Origin: Streptomyces katrae
GTDB taxonomy: Bacteria; Actinomycetota; Actinomycetes; Streptomycetales; Streptomycetaceae
Direction of reading: 5' to 3'
NCBI RefSeq assembly: GCF_000966975.1
Contig: NZ_JZWV01000169.1
Span: forward strand, 1-21,016
Length of the DNA: 21,016 bases
A program made the position numbers and the translations under genes. The notes beneath the pieces were generated by a model. The model saw only the letters and a list, made by a program, of their open reading frames with translations. It was not told where the DNA came from and made no database searches. Of the stretch, positions 12,383 through 19,671 are shown piece after piece (the stretch's first letter is position 1; the number at the start of each line of letters is the position of its first letter).

Positions 12383-14581
12383 GTGAACCACCGCGATGAG
12401 CACGACTTCTTCAGGCGGCTCGAAGCCGAGCTGTCCGCCGAATTCCACGCGGACGTTGTTGACCTCGACAAGGCCCGTACCGCCCGCGCCTCGGGGGCCG
12501 ACTCGTCGGACCACCCCGCCCCGGTCCCCGCCGAGGACGAGTCGGGCGACCCGACGGCCCGACGGCTGGTCGACGGACCCGCGCTCGCCGGACCCGGATA
12601 CCTGGGCCGCCTGCTCGGCGCGAAGCGGCAGGCGATCGTCCCGCCGTGGCTGCGGTCGACCAAGGAGCTGAAGACGGTCACCCTGTGGGTGGCCCGGCAC
12701 TACACGCACCTCGCCGGGTATCACGCGCTGCGGTCCCCCGTCTACGCTGCCCGCCTCGCCTTCCAGTCTCCGCGCGGGGCCGCGAAGGTGGTCGGGGGGA
12801 CGATGCGCTGGCTGATCGACCGCGAGGGCGAGCCGGTCCGCGCGGCGGCCGTCCGCCGTGAGGACGCGATCGAGTACCTGACCCTGTCCCGCCAGCGCGA
12901 CGGCCGCGTCCGGCTACGCGCCATCATCGCCGGCCTCGCCCTCCTGGTCGGGTCCATCACCGCGCTCGCCGTCTACGTCCTGGCTCCGGGCTGGATCCAC
13001 GCCCTCTCCGTCAGCGCCCTGATCCTCGCCCTCGGTGCGGCCGGCCGCCGCCCGGATGCGCCGGTCATCAACCGGGCCGTGGAAGTGGCGAAGGCCCCCA
13101 AGCTGACCTCGGACATCATCCTGCGCGCCCTCGGCGCCCTCGGCATCGCTCCGATCAACCAGGCGCAGTCCAAGGGCCGTGACGGCTTCACCTTCACCGC
13201 TCCCATCACCCGCGACGGCCCCGGCTGGCGTGCCGAGGGAGACCTTCCCTACGGCGTCACCGTCACCGACGTCATCGAGCGCCGCGACAAGCTCGCCTCA
13301 GGTCTGCGCCGCCCCCTCGGGTGCGTCTGGCCCGAGGCCGTCCCCGACGAGCACACCGGCCGCCTCGTGCTCTGGGTCGGCGACCAGGACATGTCCACCG
13401 CCAAAAAGCCCACCTGGCCGCTCCTGAAGTCCGGCGAGGTGGATCTCTTCCGTCCGGTGGCCTTCGGTACCGACCAGCGCGGACGCTGGGTGGAGATCAC
13501 CCTCATGTACATCGCGGCCGTCATCGGCGCCATCCCCCGCATGGGCAAGACCTTCCTCCTGCGCCTGCTCCTGCTCATCGCGGCCCTCGACAGCCGCGCT
13601 GAGCTGCACACCTACGACCTCAAGGGCACGGGCGACCTCGACCCGGTGGGCGAGAAGGTCTCCCACCGCCACCGCGCCGGAGATGAGGACTCGGACATCG
13701 ACTACGCCCTCGCCGACCTCCGCGAAGTCCGCGAGGAACTCCGCCGCCGGGCGAAGATGATCCGCTCCCTCCCCCGCGACATCTGCCCCGAGTCGAAGGT
13801 GACCTCGGAGCTGGCGAACAAGCCCAAGCTCGGCCTGCACCCGATCGTCATCGGGGTGGACGAGTGCCAGGTCTGGTTCGAGCACCCCAAGCACGGAGCC
13901 GAGTTCGAGGAGATCTGCACCGACCTGGTCAAGCGTGGCCCCGCCACTGGCATCGTCCTGCTCCTGGCCACCCAGCGCCCGGACGCCAAGGCCCTGCCCA
14001 CCGGCATCTCGGCGAACGCCTCAGCCCGGTTTTGCCTGAAGGTCATGGGCCAGCTGGAGAACGACATGGTCCTGGGCACCTCCAGCTACAAGCGGGGCGT
14101 GCGGGCCACGATGTTCTCCTGGAAGGACAAGGGCATCCACTACTTCGTGGGTGAGGGAGCGGACGCCCGCATCGTCTCCTCCGTGTACGTGGACGCCCCC
14201 ACCGCCGAAGCAATCGGCAACCGGGCTCGCGCCGCCCGCGAGGCCGCCGGCACCCTCAGCGGCCACGCCCTCGGCCAGGAGCCCGAGCACGACGAGCGGT
14301 CCTCGTACGACCTGCTCTCGGACATCCTCGCCGTCGTCCCCGCCGAGGAGCCCAAGGTCTGGTCCGAGATCGTCGTCTCTCGTCTGGCCGAGCTGCGACC
14401 GGACGTCTACAGCGGCTGGGACCCCGAGGGCCTGGCCGCCGCCCTCAAGCCCCACGGCGTCCCCACCGGACAGGTCTGGGGCAAGACCAAGGAGGGCAAG
14501 GGCGCAAACCGACGCGGCATCGAGCGCGCCCGGATCACGGGCGCCATTGCTGAGCGTGACGGAAAGCGGGACGCGAGCTAG
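12383..14581 (+). CDS. traB: TraB-type FtsK/SpoIIIE-like conjugative DNA translocase
   Basis: The 732-residue protein starts at GTG 12383 behind GGAAGGGAAG; the longer frame upstream runs through hairpins and is not coding. Two adjacent transmembrane helices lie at about 179-222. The motor follows, with Walker A G382-AIPRMGK-T390 and Walker B IVIGV-D493-E494. LLLATQRPDA, typical of FtsK/TraB, comes about 40 residues later. The last 90 residues look like a winged-helix gamma domain that reads specific DNA repeats. TraB proteins form hexameric pores and pump double-stranded DNA to the recipient. The gene has its own hairpin-rich leader, and its stop lies in the first CTAG of a cluster that may be its target. 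It is the defining transfer gene here. Confidence 0.9.
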   Translation: MNHRDEHDFFRRLEAELSAEFHADVVDLDKARTARASGADSSDHPAPVPAEDESGDPTARRLVDGPALAGPGYLGRLLGAKRQAIVPPWLRSTKELKTVTLWVARHYTHLAGYHALRSPVYAARLAFQSPRGAAKVVGGTMRWLIDREGEPVRAAAVRREDAIEYLTLSRQRDGRVRLRAIIAGLALLVGSITALAVYVLAPGWIHALSVSALILALGAAGRRPDAPVINRAVEVAKAPKLTSDIILRALGALGIAPINQAQSKGRDGFTFTAPITRDGPGWRAEGDLPYGVTVTDVIERRDKLASGLRRPLGCVWPEAVPDEHTGRLVLWVGDQDMSTAKKPTWPLLKSGEVDLFRPVAFGTDQRGRWVEITLMYIAAVIGAIPRMGKTFLLRLLLLIAALDSRAELHTYDLKGTGDLDPVGEKVSHRHRAGDEDSDIDYALADLREVREELRRRAKMIRSLPRDICPESKVTSELANKPKLGLHPIVIGVDECQVWFEHPKHGAEFEEICTDLVKRGPATGIVLLLATQRPDAKALPTGISANASARFCLKVMGQLENDMVLGTSSYKRGVRATMFSWKDKGIHYFVGEGADARIVSSVYVDAPTAEAIGNRARAAREAAGTLSGHALGQEPEHDERSSYDLLSDILAVVPAEEPKVWSEIVVSRLAELRPDVYSGWDPEGLAAALKPHGVPTGQVWGKTKEGKGANRRGIERARITGAIAERDGKRDAS

Positions 14582-14743
14582 CCACAGGCCGCCGCTAGGC
14601 CTAGCAGCACACCCCGCTAGGTCTAGCGGCACCGCTAGCGCCCCATATACCGCCTGATCAGCCCGCTAGCTCCTAGCGGGCCCGCTCCCGCACGCCCTGA
14701 AACCGGCCTAGGAGGCCCCGATGACCCTCTTCCTCACCGCTAG
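14578..14743. repeat. Cluster of ten CTAG sites with nested palindromes, candidate clt / TraB recognition locus
   Basis: CTAG starts at 14578, 14595, 14601, 14617, 14623, 14635, 14666, 14673, 14708 and 14740. Most fall in palindromes: GCTAGGCCTAGC (14594-14605), CCGCTAG-GT-CTAGCGG (14614-14629), CGCTAGCG (14633-14640) and CCCGCTAG-CTC-CTAGCGGG (14662-14680). CTAG is rare in high-GC actinomycetes and I noticed none elsewhere between 8.1 and 21 kb. The array begins at the traB stop and extends into the next gene. In pSVH1 the TraB binding locus lies next to traB, so this is a strong positional candidate. Confidence 0.6.
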
Positions 14744-14972
14744 CGCCCTCATCCTGCTGTTCACGCTCAGCTACACCGCGACGTGCGTGGCCTCGCCGTT
14801 CGGCAACTGCCGCAAGTGCCGCGGCTTCGGCTACCTCGCGCGGACCGACCGCAAGGGCCGACCCAAGCGCGGCAAGGACTGCCGCCGCTGCCAGGCCACC
14901 GGCAAGCGCATCCGTGTCGGCCGCTGGATCTACAACCGCGCCGTCCACATCCACCGCGCCGGCACCCGCTGA
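14721..14972 (+). CDS. Membrane-anchored DnaJ-type zinc-finger mini-protein
   Basis: The 83-residue protein starts at ATG 14721 behind TAGGAGG. One transmembrane helix (about 4-24) precedes two CxxCxGxG-like motifs, CRKCRGFG at about 30-37 and CRRCQATG at about 54-61. These are the zinc-binding half-sites of DnaJ-type domains, here without J-domain or substrate domain. The region between and after them is strongly basic, suggesting nucleic acid or membrane surface contacts. Its start region carries the last two CTAG sites of the cluster. Similar small proteins are common in AICEs, but I know no function for them. Confidence 0.6.
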   Translation: MTLFLTASALILLFTLSYTATCVASPFGNCRKCRGFGYLARTDRKGRPKRGKDCRRCQATGKRIRVGRWIYNRAVHIHRAGTR

Positions 14973-14999
14973 ACCCACACCCCAAGGGAGCACACCGTC

Positions 15000-15197
15000 A
15001 TGGCCCGCGAAAAGTACGCGTTCACCGACAAGGACCCGCACAGCCTCGGCGAACTCGCCCGGGTCCTCTACCTCGGCACCAAGGCCGTCCGCCGCCAGCA
15101 GCGCGGCAAGTCCATCAGGGCGATCGAGAACGAGATCGACCGCATCCGCGAGGAGGCCCAGGCCCGCGAGGACGCGCGTAACAAGCGCCGCAGGTAG
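15000..15197 (+). CDS. Small basic helical protein, unknown function
   Basis: The 65-residue protein starts at ATG 15000 after AAGGGAG. It opens with MAREKYAFTDKDPHSLGEL and continues as a charged helix (RAIENEIDRIREEAQAREDARNKRRR) likely to form a coiled coil. High Arg and Lys content suggests nucleic acid binding or a partner-binding role. It is not recognisable as a family. A large structured element follows 12 nt after its stop. Confidence 0.55.
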   Translation: MAREKYAFTDKDPHSLGELARVLYLGTKAVRRQQRGKSIRAIENEIDRIREEAQAREDARNKRRR

Positions 15198-15209
15198 CCG
15201 GAGCGAGTA

Positions 15210-15279
15210 GGCCGGCGGCCGAACGCCATGCGGCGTATCCCCCCGCCGAGCTGGCGGCAGACCGGCTCGGCCGCCGGCC
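15210..15279 (+). other. Three-stem cloverleaf-like structured element
   Basis: A perfect 13-bp pair, GGCCGGCGGCCGA (15210-15222) and TCGGCCGCCGGCC (15267-15279), encloses two side hairpins: ACGCC/GGCGT (15223-15236, loop ATGC) and CCGCC/GGCGG (15243-15257, loop GAGCT). A further CCGGC/GCCGG pair follows at about 15292-15310. The element is intergenic. It could be a structured RNA, a replication or transfer origin, or an elaborate terminator. Confidence 0.55.
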
Positions 15280-15358
15280 CTCACTCGAAACCCGGCCTCG
15301 AAAGAGCCGGACCGCCACACACCTTATCCGCTCCCAACCCCAAGCAAGGAGAACCCCA

Positions 15359-15547
15359 TTGGCCGTCACCGTCTCCCTCGTCGCCCTCTTCGGACTCGTT
15401 CTCTTCTTCCTCCTGCGCTCCCGAACCCTCGGCTACGGCAGCGCCTTCATCGCCGCGATGTTCGGCTTCTTCCTCGCGTCCACCGGCGCCGCCACCCCCA
15501 TCAACCAGCTCGCCCAGGCCGTCATCCACGCCATCCCCAACCTGTAG
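15359..15547 (+). CDS. Small two-helix membrane protein (Spd-like)
   Basis: The 62-residue protein starts at TTG 15359, with AAGGAGA about seven bases upstream, and begins MAVTVSLVALFGLVLFFLL. It has a first transmembrane helix (about 3-19), a short basic turn (RSRTLGYG), a second hydrophobic helix (about 27-45) and a C-terminal amphipathic helix. Tiny hydrophobic proteins in this position are typical spread (Spd) genes of Streptomyces mobile elements. The specific assignment is inferred. It is followed nine bases later by another membrane protein gene. Confidence 0.6.
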   Translation: MAVTVSLVALFGLVLFFLLRSRTLGYGSAFIAAMFGFFLASTGAATPINQLAQAVIHAIPNL

Positions 15548-15555
15548 GAGGCACG

Positions 15556-16005
15556 GTGAACCACGACATCACCCGTCGGGAGACCGAAGTCCACCACCCG
15601 GTCCCCCTGGCTCCGGCCATCCCGGCGCCGACGGCCGCTCAGCAGCCCCTCGTCGTCCCGGACGTCCAGACGATCCAGCTGCCCGACGGCCGCATCATCA
15701 CCGGCTACGCCATCAACCCGGCGAAGGCTCCCGAGCCCGTCCGGGAGCGCCGCACCCTCAACCCGGTCGCCGTCAACATCGCCCTCGGCGGCATCGGCTT
15801 CGCCGCGGCCTGCGGTGGGCTGATGCTCCTGACCACCTTCATCGCCGCGGTCGCCGCGCTCATCCAGCAGCTCATCATCCTGGCCGCCGTCATCTTCGGC
15901 GGCTTCATCGCCACCCAGGTCCTCGGAAACCACGACCGGGGCAACACCGGGACGGTCGTCAACATCCGCCGGGCCGTCTTCAAGCGCAACCACTTCCACC
16001 GCTGA
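15556..16005 (+). CDS. Spd-like membrane protein
   Basis: The 149-residue protein starts at GTG 15556 with TAGGAGG upstream, on the heels of the preceding small membrane gene. A Pro- and Val-rich N-terminus (1-70) contains a segment IQLPDGRIITGYAI. A long hydrophobic region (about 75-122) likely makes two transmembrane helices, and a basic tail (VVNIRRAVFKRNHFHR) follows. The layout suits a septal or membrane protein of the intramycelial spread machinery. No catalytic motif is visible. Confidence 0.55.
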   Translation: MNHDITRRETEVHHPVPLAPAIPAPTAAQQPLVVPDVQTIQLPDGRIITGYAINPAKAPEPVRERRTLNPVAVNIALGGIGFAAACGGLMLLTTFIAAVAALIQQLIILAAVIFGGFIATQVLGNHDRGNTGTVVNIRRAVFKRNHFHR

Positions 16006-16027
16006 AGCCACCCGAACGGAGAAGCAC

Positions 16028-16498
16028 GTGTTCGAGATCCGCGTCATCTGCACCAAGCCCGAGGCCCCCGACATCATCAGGGCCCTGTCGGAGGTGTTCG
16101 TCACCGGCCCGGTCCGCCAGCACCCGACCCGGGACAGGGACCGCGTCCGCCTGTACGTCACCGCCGAGCAGGCGGTGAACCGGTGGCCGGCGCCCGAGAC
16201 CGCGTACGCCAAGGCGCCGAGCATCATCAGCGAGATCGGCTGGACCGCCCGCGGGGCCCGCGATTGCCTCCACGGTGTCCACGTCCGGGAGTTCTGGCTC
16301 CGCAAGGCCGCACTGCTGGACCGGATCGCCCTCACCGACGACGACCCCGTCCACGGCGACGCCGCGACCCTCGCCACCGAGGCCGCCCGCCGCCTCATCG
16401 ACCTCGACGGTGCCCGCGCCCTGGACCACCCGGACAGCACCCGCCAGCCCCGCGGCTACGTCCGGCAGGAGTACGCCGCCTGGATCGGCGGGCAGTAG
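16028..16498 (+). CDS. AICE-associated protein of unknown function
   Basis: The 156-residue protein starts at GTG 16028 after GGAGAAG. The N-terminal half looks like an alternating strand/helix domain (MFEIRVICTKPEAPDIIRAL, VRLYVTAEQAV). The C-terminal half is helical (LTDDDPVHGDAATLATEAARRLIDLDGARAL). There are no membrane helices, cysteine clusters or nucleotide motifs. It precedes the second intergenic hairpin and the replication gene, so a regulatory or replication accessory role is possible. Confidence 0.55.
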   Translation: MFEIRVICTKPEAPDIIRALSEVFVTGPVRQHPTRDRDRVRLYVTAEQAVNRWPAPETAYAKAPSIISEIGWTARGARDCLHGVHVREFWLRKAALLDRIALTDDDPVHGDAATLATEAARRLIDLDGARALDHPDSTRQPRGYVRQEYAAWIGGQ

Positions 16499-16508
16499 CT
16501 ACGCCCGG

Positions 16509-16541
16509 GGCGGTCGCCTCTCGCCAAAGACCGCGACCGCC
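16509..16541 (+). repeat. Intergenic hairpin repeat, copy 2
   Basis: All 33 bases equal copy 1 at 9157-9189: arms GGCGGTCGC and GCGACCGCC around a 15-nt loop. The start of the prim-pol gene lies 42 nt downstream, after a shared CCCTTCGACA. Identity outside coding DNA over 7.3 kb distance suggests function or recent duplication. Confidence 0.75.
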
Positions 16542-16582
16542 CCGGTTCTCCACGCCCTTCGACAGAACTGGAGACCACCAGC

Positions 16583-17470
16583 ATGACCTATAGCGCCCCG
16601 CCCGCGCTGCTCTCCCTGGCACTGAACCTCGTCGAAGCCCATGTGCCCGTGCTCCCGCTGAGGAAAGGCAAGCTCCCGTTCGGGAACTGTGCCGCCTGCA
16701 CCGGTTCGGCGTGTGGGGATCGGCCCCACATGAAAGCCGCCGGCCCCTGCCAGTGCCCTGCCCCCTGCCACGGCTGGGCCGCAGCCACCACCAGCCGCGA
16801 GGTCCTCGCCTCTCCTGCCTGGGCTGCCGCATGGCGGCAGGCCGGAGCGGTCGCCTACCACCCCGGTGGCGCCCAGCTCACCGTCGTGGACCTCGACAAC
16901 GCCAATGCGGTCGCCTGGGCACGCCTGAACCTTCCCCCCACCAAGACGGTCGCGACAATGCGGGGGGAGCACTGGATCTACCAGGGCGCCATGGCCTCTG
17001 CCAACAGGGTCCGGCCCGGCGTCGACATCAAGTCCCGCATGCAGTACACCCGCTGGTACGGCCGCGGCACGGGCCCCATCACGGTGCTACCGGACGCCGT
17101 CCGCGCCCTCACCGCAAGGGAAGAAGCCACCCCGCCCCGGGCGAGGGTGGCCTCTTCGTCCGGCGGGCGCGCCACGTGGGACCGGTCCGTCGCCACCGGA
17201 TGCCGTCATACGGAGACCTTCGTCCGCACCGGCCTGGACCGGGGCCTGGCCAAGGTTGCTGCCTGTCGCGAGCAGGGCGCCGGCAGCCAGGCCTACGGCG
17301 TGGCACGGTTCCTCGCCGCGCAGCACACCGCGTGCCCGGGACCGTGCGGCCTGGGCACGCTCGCACAGCAGATCATCGACGCCGCCGTGTCGGTCGGCGT
17401 ACCGCAGGCCTACGCCGAGCGCGCCGTCACCAACGGATTCGCCAGCGCCGGGCTGGTGAGGGCGTCGTGA
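16583..17470 (+). CDS. Bifunctional primase-polymerase (prim-pol) replication protein, RepPP type
   Basis: The 295-residue protein starts at ATG 16583. It shows the archaeo-eukaryotic primase pattern: L-P-LRKGKLPF near the N-terminus, V-V-D103-L-D105 as the metal-binding pair, GEH130WIYQG and GVD148IK as further active-site elements. A cysteine-rich insert (C36, C39, C44, C56, C58, C62, H63) probably binds zinc. Prim-pol proteins are one of the known AICE replication classes (RepSA, RepAM, RepPP). It should prime and extend DNA for replication of the excised circle. The next gene overlaps its stop (GTGA), and an SF3 helicase follows, so primase and helicase are separate polypeptides in one operon. 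Confidence 0.8.
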   Translation: MTYSAPPALLSLALNLVEAHVPVLPLRKGKLPFGNCAACTGSACGDRPHMKAAGPCQCPAPCHGWAAATTSREVLASPAWAAAWRQAGAVAYHPGGAQLTVVDLDNANAVAWARLNLPPTKTVATMRGEHWIYQGAMASANRVRPGVDIKSRMQYTRWYGRGTGPITVLPDAVRALTAREEATPPRARVASSSGGRATWDRSVATGCRHTETFVRTGLDRGLAKVAACREQGAGSQAYGVARFLAAQHTACPGPCGLGTLAQQIIDAAVSVGVPQAYAERAVTNGFASAGLVRAS

Positions 17471-17856
17471 CCATCGGCTCCAGGCCCGCCGAACAGGCCT
17501 CGGCCGCCGATCAGGGTGGGGCGCCCAAGGGTGTCGCCCGTCAGGGCGTCCTTTCGGCCCTTCCTCGCTCTGGGCGGTTCGCCGGTGACGCTCAGAGTCG
17601 CAGCTTGGAGGACCCGACGCCGGAGCGGCCCGGAATCCGGATCTACGCCGCACCGGTCTACCGCTCTCACTACGACGGCGCCCGCTGGTCCAAGCGCTAC
17701 GCCGACACCCCCACCGCGGCCTACGCCTGCCGCTGTGGGCAGACCCGTACAGGCACCGGGCAGCGCTCCGTGGCAGCGCTGGTTGCCGAATACAACCAGC
17801 ACCGCGAGACCTGCCCCCTGCTCACCAGCGCTTCGGAAGGGAGGGAGGCCGCATGA
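17467..17856 (+). CDS. Small Cys/His protein between primase and helicase
   Basis: The 129-residue protein starts at GTG 17467, overlapping the prim-pol stop (GTGA), and ends overlapping the helicase start (ATGA). The first 50 residues are low-complexity and probably disordered. The C-terminal part has C-x-C (CRCGQ) followed by a helix and H-x-x-x-C (HRETC), a possible CCHC zinc finger. Being coupled on both sides to replication genes, it is likely a replication accessory such as a loader or DNA-binding adaptor. I do not know the family. Confidence 0.6.
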   Translation: MTIGSRPAEQASAADQGGAPKGVARQGVLSALPRSGRFAGDAQSRSLEDPTPERPGIRIYAAPVYRSHYDGARWSKRYADTPTAAYACRCGQTRTGTGQRSVAALVAEYNQHRETCPLLTSASEGREAA

Positions 17857-19241
17857 GCCTCGCCGAAGAGCTGCCCGCGCCGTCCAACCCGATGGCGGTT
17901 GCCCGCCGGATACTGCCCGGCTGGCAGGACGACGAACAGCGACTGCTGTGTCGTCGCTGGCGCGGGTCGTGGATGAGGTGGAACGGCACCTGCTGGCGGG
18001 AGCTGGACGAGCAGCAGATGCGCGCCGGCCTCTACACCCGGCTGGAGCACGCCACGTACACCGCCGGTCTCGACAAGGACGGCAACCCTGAGATCCGAGA
18101 CTGGGCACCCACCAAAACGAAGCTAAGCAACCTGCTCGACGCCCTCGGCGCAATCACCCTGCTGCCGACGGATGTGGACCCGCCGTCTTGGACCGACCCC
18201 GACCAGCCGAACCCGGGCCCGACCGTCGCCTGCCGCAACGGCCTGCTGCGGATCCGCGACCGGTGCCTGCTGGAGCACGGGCCTGGCTTCTTCAATCTCG
18301 TCGCCGTCCCTTTCGACTACGACCCCGCCGCCACCGCGCCGAACTGGGAGGGCTTCCTCCGCAGGCTGTGGCCCGACGACCCGGCGTCGGTCGCGGCCCT
18401 GCAGGAGTGGTTCGGCTACGTCCTGTCCGGCCGGACCGACCAGCAGAAGATCCTGCTCATGAAGGGCCCGACCCGATCCGGCAAGGGCACCATCGCCCGG
18501 GTGATGAAGGAGCTGGTCGGCAAGGAGAACCTCGCCGGGCCGACCCTCTCGGGGTTGGGCACGAACTTCGGCTTGGCCTCGCTGATCGGCAAGCCGCTCG
18601 CAGTCATCTCCGATGCGCGCCTGTCGGGCAATGACAACGGAGTGGTGGAGCGACTGCTGACCATCTCCGGCGAGGACACCATCGACATCGATCGCAAGTA
18701 CCGCGAAGCCTGGACGGGCAAGCTGCCCACCCGGCTGATGATCCTCACGAACGAGCTGCCCAGCTTCGGGGACGCGTCCGGTGTGATCGCCCGCCGTTTC
18801 ATCGTGCTGAGCATGACCGTGTCCTGGCTCGGCAAAGAGGACACCGGCCTGGACGGCAAGCTCGCCGCCGAGATGCCCGGCATCCTCAACTGGGCCCTGG
18901 AGGGGCTCGCTCGCCTGGAGCGGACCGGCCGGATCACACAACCTGCCTCCTCTCAGGAATCCATCACGATCATGCAGGACACCGCATCCCCCACCAGCGC
19001 GTTCGTCCGCGAGCGGTGCGCCACGGGGCCCACCTGCCAGGTTCCGGTGGACACGCTGTGGGCCGTCTGGCGGGAGTGGGCCGAAGACAACGGGGTTAAG
19101 GCCATCGGCACCAAGCAGGTCTTCGGCCGCAACCTCCTCTCCGTCGTCCCCCAACTCCACCGCACCCGCCCCCGCGACGCCTACGGGCAGCAGGTGCCCA
19201 CATACACCGGCATCACCCTCAACAAGCCCGAACCGCATTAG
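17853..19241 (+). CDS. D5/P4-type SF3 helicase (replication)
   Basis: The 462-residue protein starts at ATG 17853. An N-terminal D5_N-like domain (about 90-190) contains VACRNGLLRI and NLVAVPFDYDP. The superfamily 3 motor follows, with Walker A G205-PTRSGKG-T213, a later PLAVISDARL as motif B, and TNELPSFGDASGVIARRFIVL as motif C with the arginine finger. A winged-helix-like C-terminus ends the protein. Phage P4-alpha and pox D5 relatives combine primase and helicase; here the primase is the separate gene two upstream. It should unwind the element's DNA as a hexamer during its autonomous phase. A GACTCA array lies 11 nt after its stop. Confidence 0.85.
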   Translation: MSLAEELPAPSNPMAVARRILPGWQDDEQRLLCRRWRGSWMRWNGTCWRELDEQQMRAGLYTRLEHATYTAGLDKDGNPEIRDWAPTKTKLSNLLDALGAITLLPTDVDPPSWTDPDQPNPGPTVACRNGLLRIRDRCLLEHGPGFFNLVAVPFDYDPAATAPNWEGFLRRLWPDDPASVAALQEWFGYVLSGRTDQQKILLMKGPTRSGKGTIARVMKELVGKENLAGPTLSGLGTNFGLASLIGKPLAVISDARLSGNDNGVVERLLTISGEDTIDIDRKYREAWTGKLPTRLMILTNELPSFGDASGVIARRFIVLSMTVSWLGKEDTGLDGKLAAEMPGILNWALEGLARLERTGRITQPASSQESITIMQDTASPTSAFVRERCATGPTCQVPVDTLWAVWREWAEDNGVKAIGTKQVFGRNLLSVVPQLHRTRPRDAYGQQVPTYTGITLNKPEPH

Positions 19242-19251
19242 CCAGAGACGT

Positions 19252-19309
19252 GACTCACTGCGACTCAAGCCCCGAAATCCGGCTCTGAGTCGCAGTGAGT
19301 CGCGACTCA
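19252..19309. repeat. Phased GACTCA array with perfect 16-bp inverted repeat before xis
   Basis: GACTCACTGCGACTCA (19252-19267) and its exact complement TGAGTCGCAGTGAGTC (19286-19301) flank 18 nt. GACTCA or TGAGTC units start at 19252, 19262, 19286, 19296 and 19304, with GACTCC at 19319. The pairs are exactly 10 bp apart, placing them on one helical face. It could be an Xis/Int arm-type or operator site, an iteron-like origin, or a helicase-gene terminator. Confidence 0.6.
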
Positions 19310-19354
19310 AAGCAATGTGACTCCGCCTTCAGCCCCGGGACGCCAGGAGCCGAC

Positions 19355-19597
19355 ATGGCCAAGCCCCAGACCCCCGACCCGATCACCACCCTCAGGGCGG
19401 GACTCCCTGACAGGTACCTCACCCCCGACGACATCGCCGAGCTCTTCGACGTGCCCTTGGAGACCGTCTACGCCTGGCGCAAGAAGCGCACCGGCCCGCC
19501 CGGATTCCGGGTGGGCAAGCACGTCCGCTACGACCCCACCGCCGTGCACGCGTGGATCGCCGACCAGATGCGGGCGGACATCAGTCAGGCCGCCTGA
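19355..19597 (+). CDS. xis: Excisionase, MerR/HTH_17-type helix-turn-helix
   Basis: The 80-residue protein starts at ATG 19355 with CAGGAGC upstream. The longer frame from GTG 19295 would run through the GACTCA repeats and is not preferred. YLTPDDIAELFDVPLETVYAWRKKRTGPPGFRVGKHVRYDPTAVHAWI is a textbook HTH_17 excisionase domain, with a wing carrying HVRYDP. Xis binds and bends att DNA to steer the integrase toward excision. It precedes the integrase gene, with a hairpin between them. Confidence 0.85.
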   Translation: MAKPQTPDPITTLRAGLPDRYLTPDDIAELFDVPLETVYAWRKKRTGPPGFRVGKHVRYDPTAVHAWIADQMRADISQAA

Positions 19598-19615
19598 CAT
19601 CCATCAGACCCCACG

Positions 19616-19643
19616 AGGGCGGGCCCACCTGGTCCCGCCCTTT
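19616..19643 (+). terminator. Intrinsic terminator-like hairpin between xis and int
   Basis: AGGGCGGG (19616-19623) pairs perfectly with CCCGCCCT (19634-19641) around a 10-nt loop, followed by TT. It lies 19 nt after the xis stop and about 30 nt before the int start, so it could attenuate read-through into int. Confidence 0.6.
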
Positions 19644-19671
19644 CCCATTCCTTCTGGAAGGTTCCTCCTCA

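Noticed and set aside
19295..19354. N-terminal extension of xis from GTG 19295
   Set aside because: It lies within the GACTCA array and adds residues unlike excisionases. ATG 19355 has AGGAG upstream.
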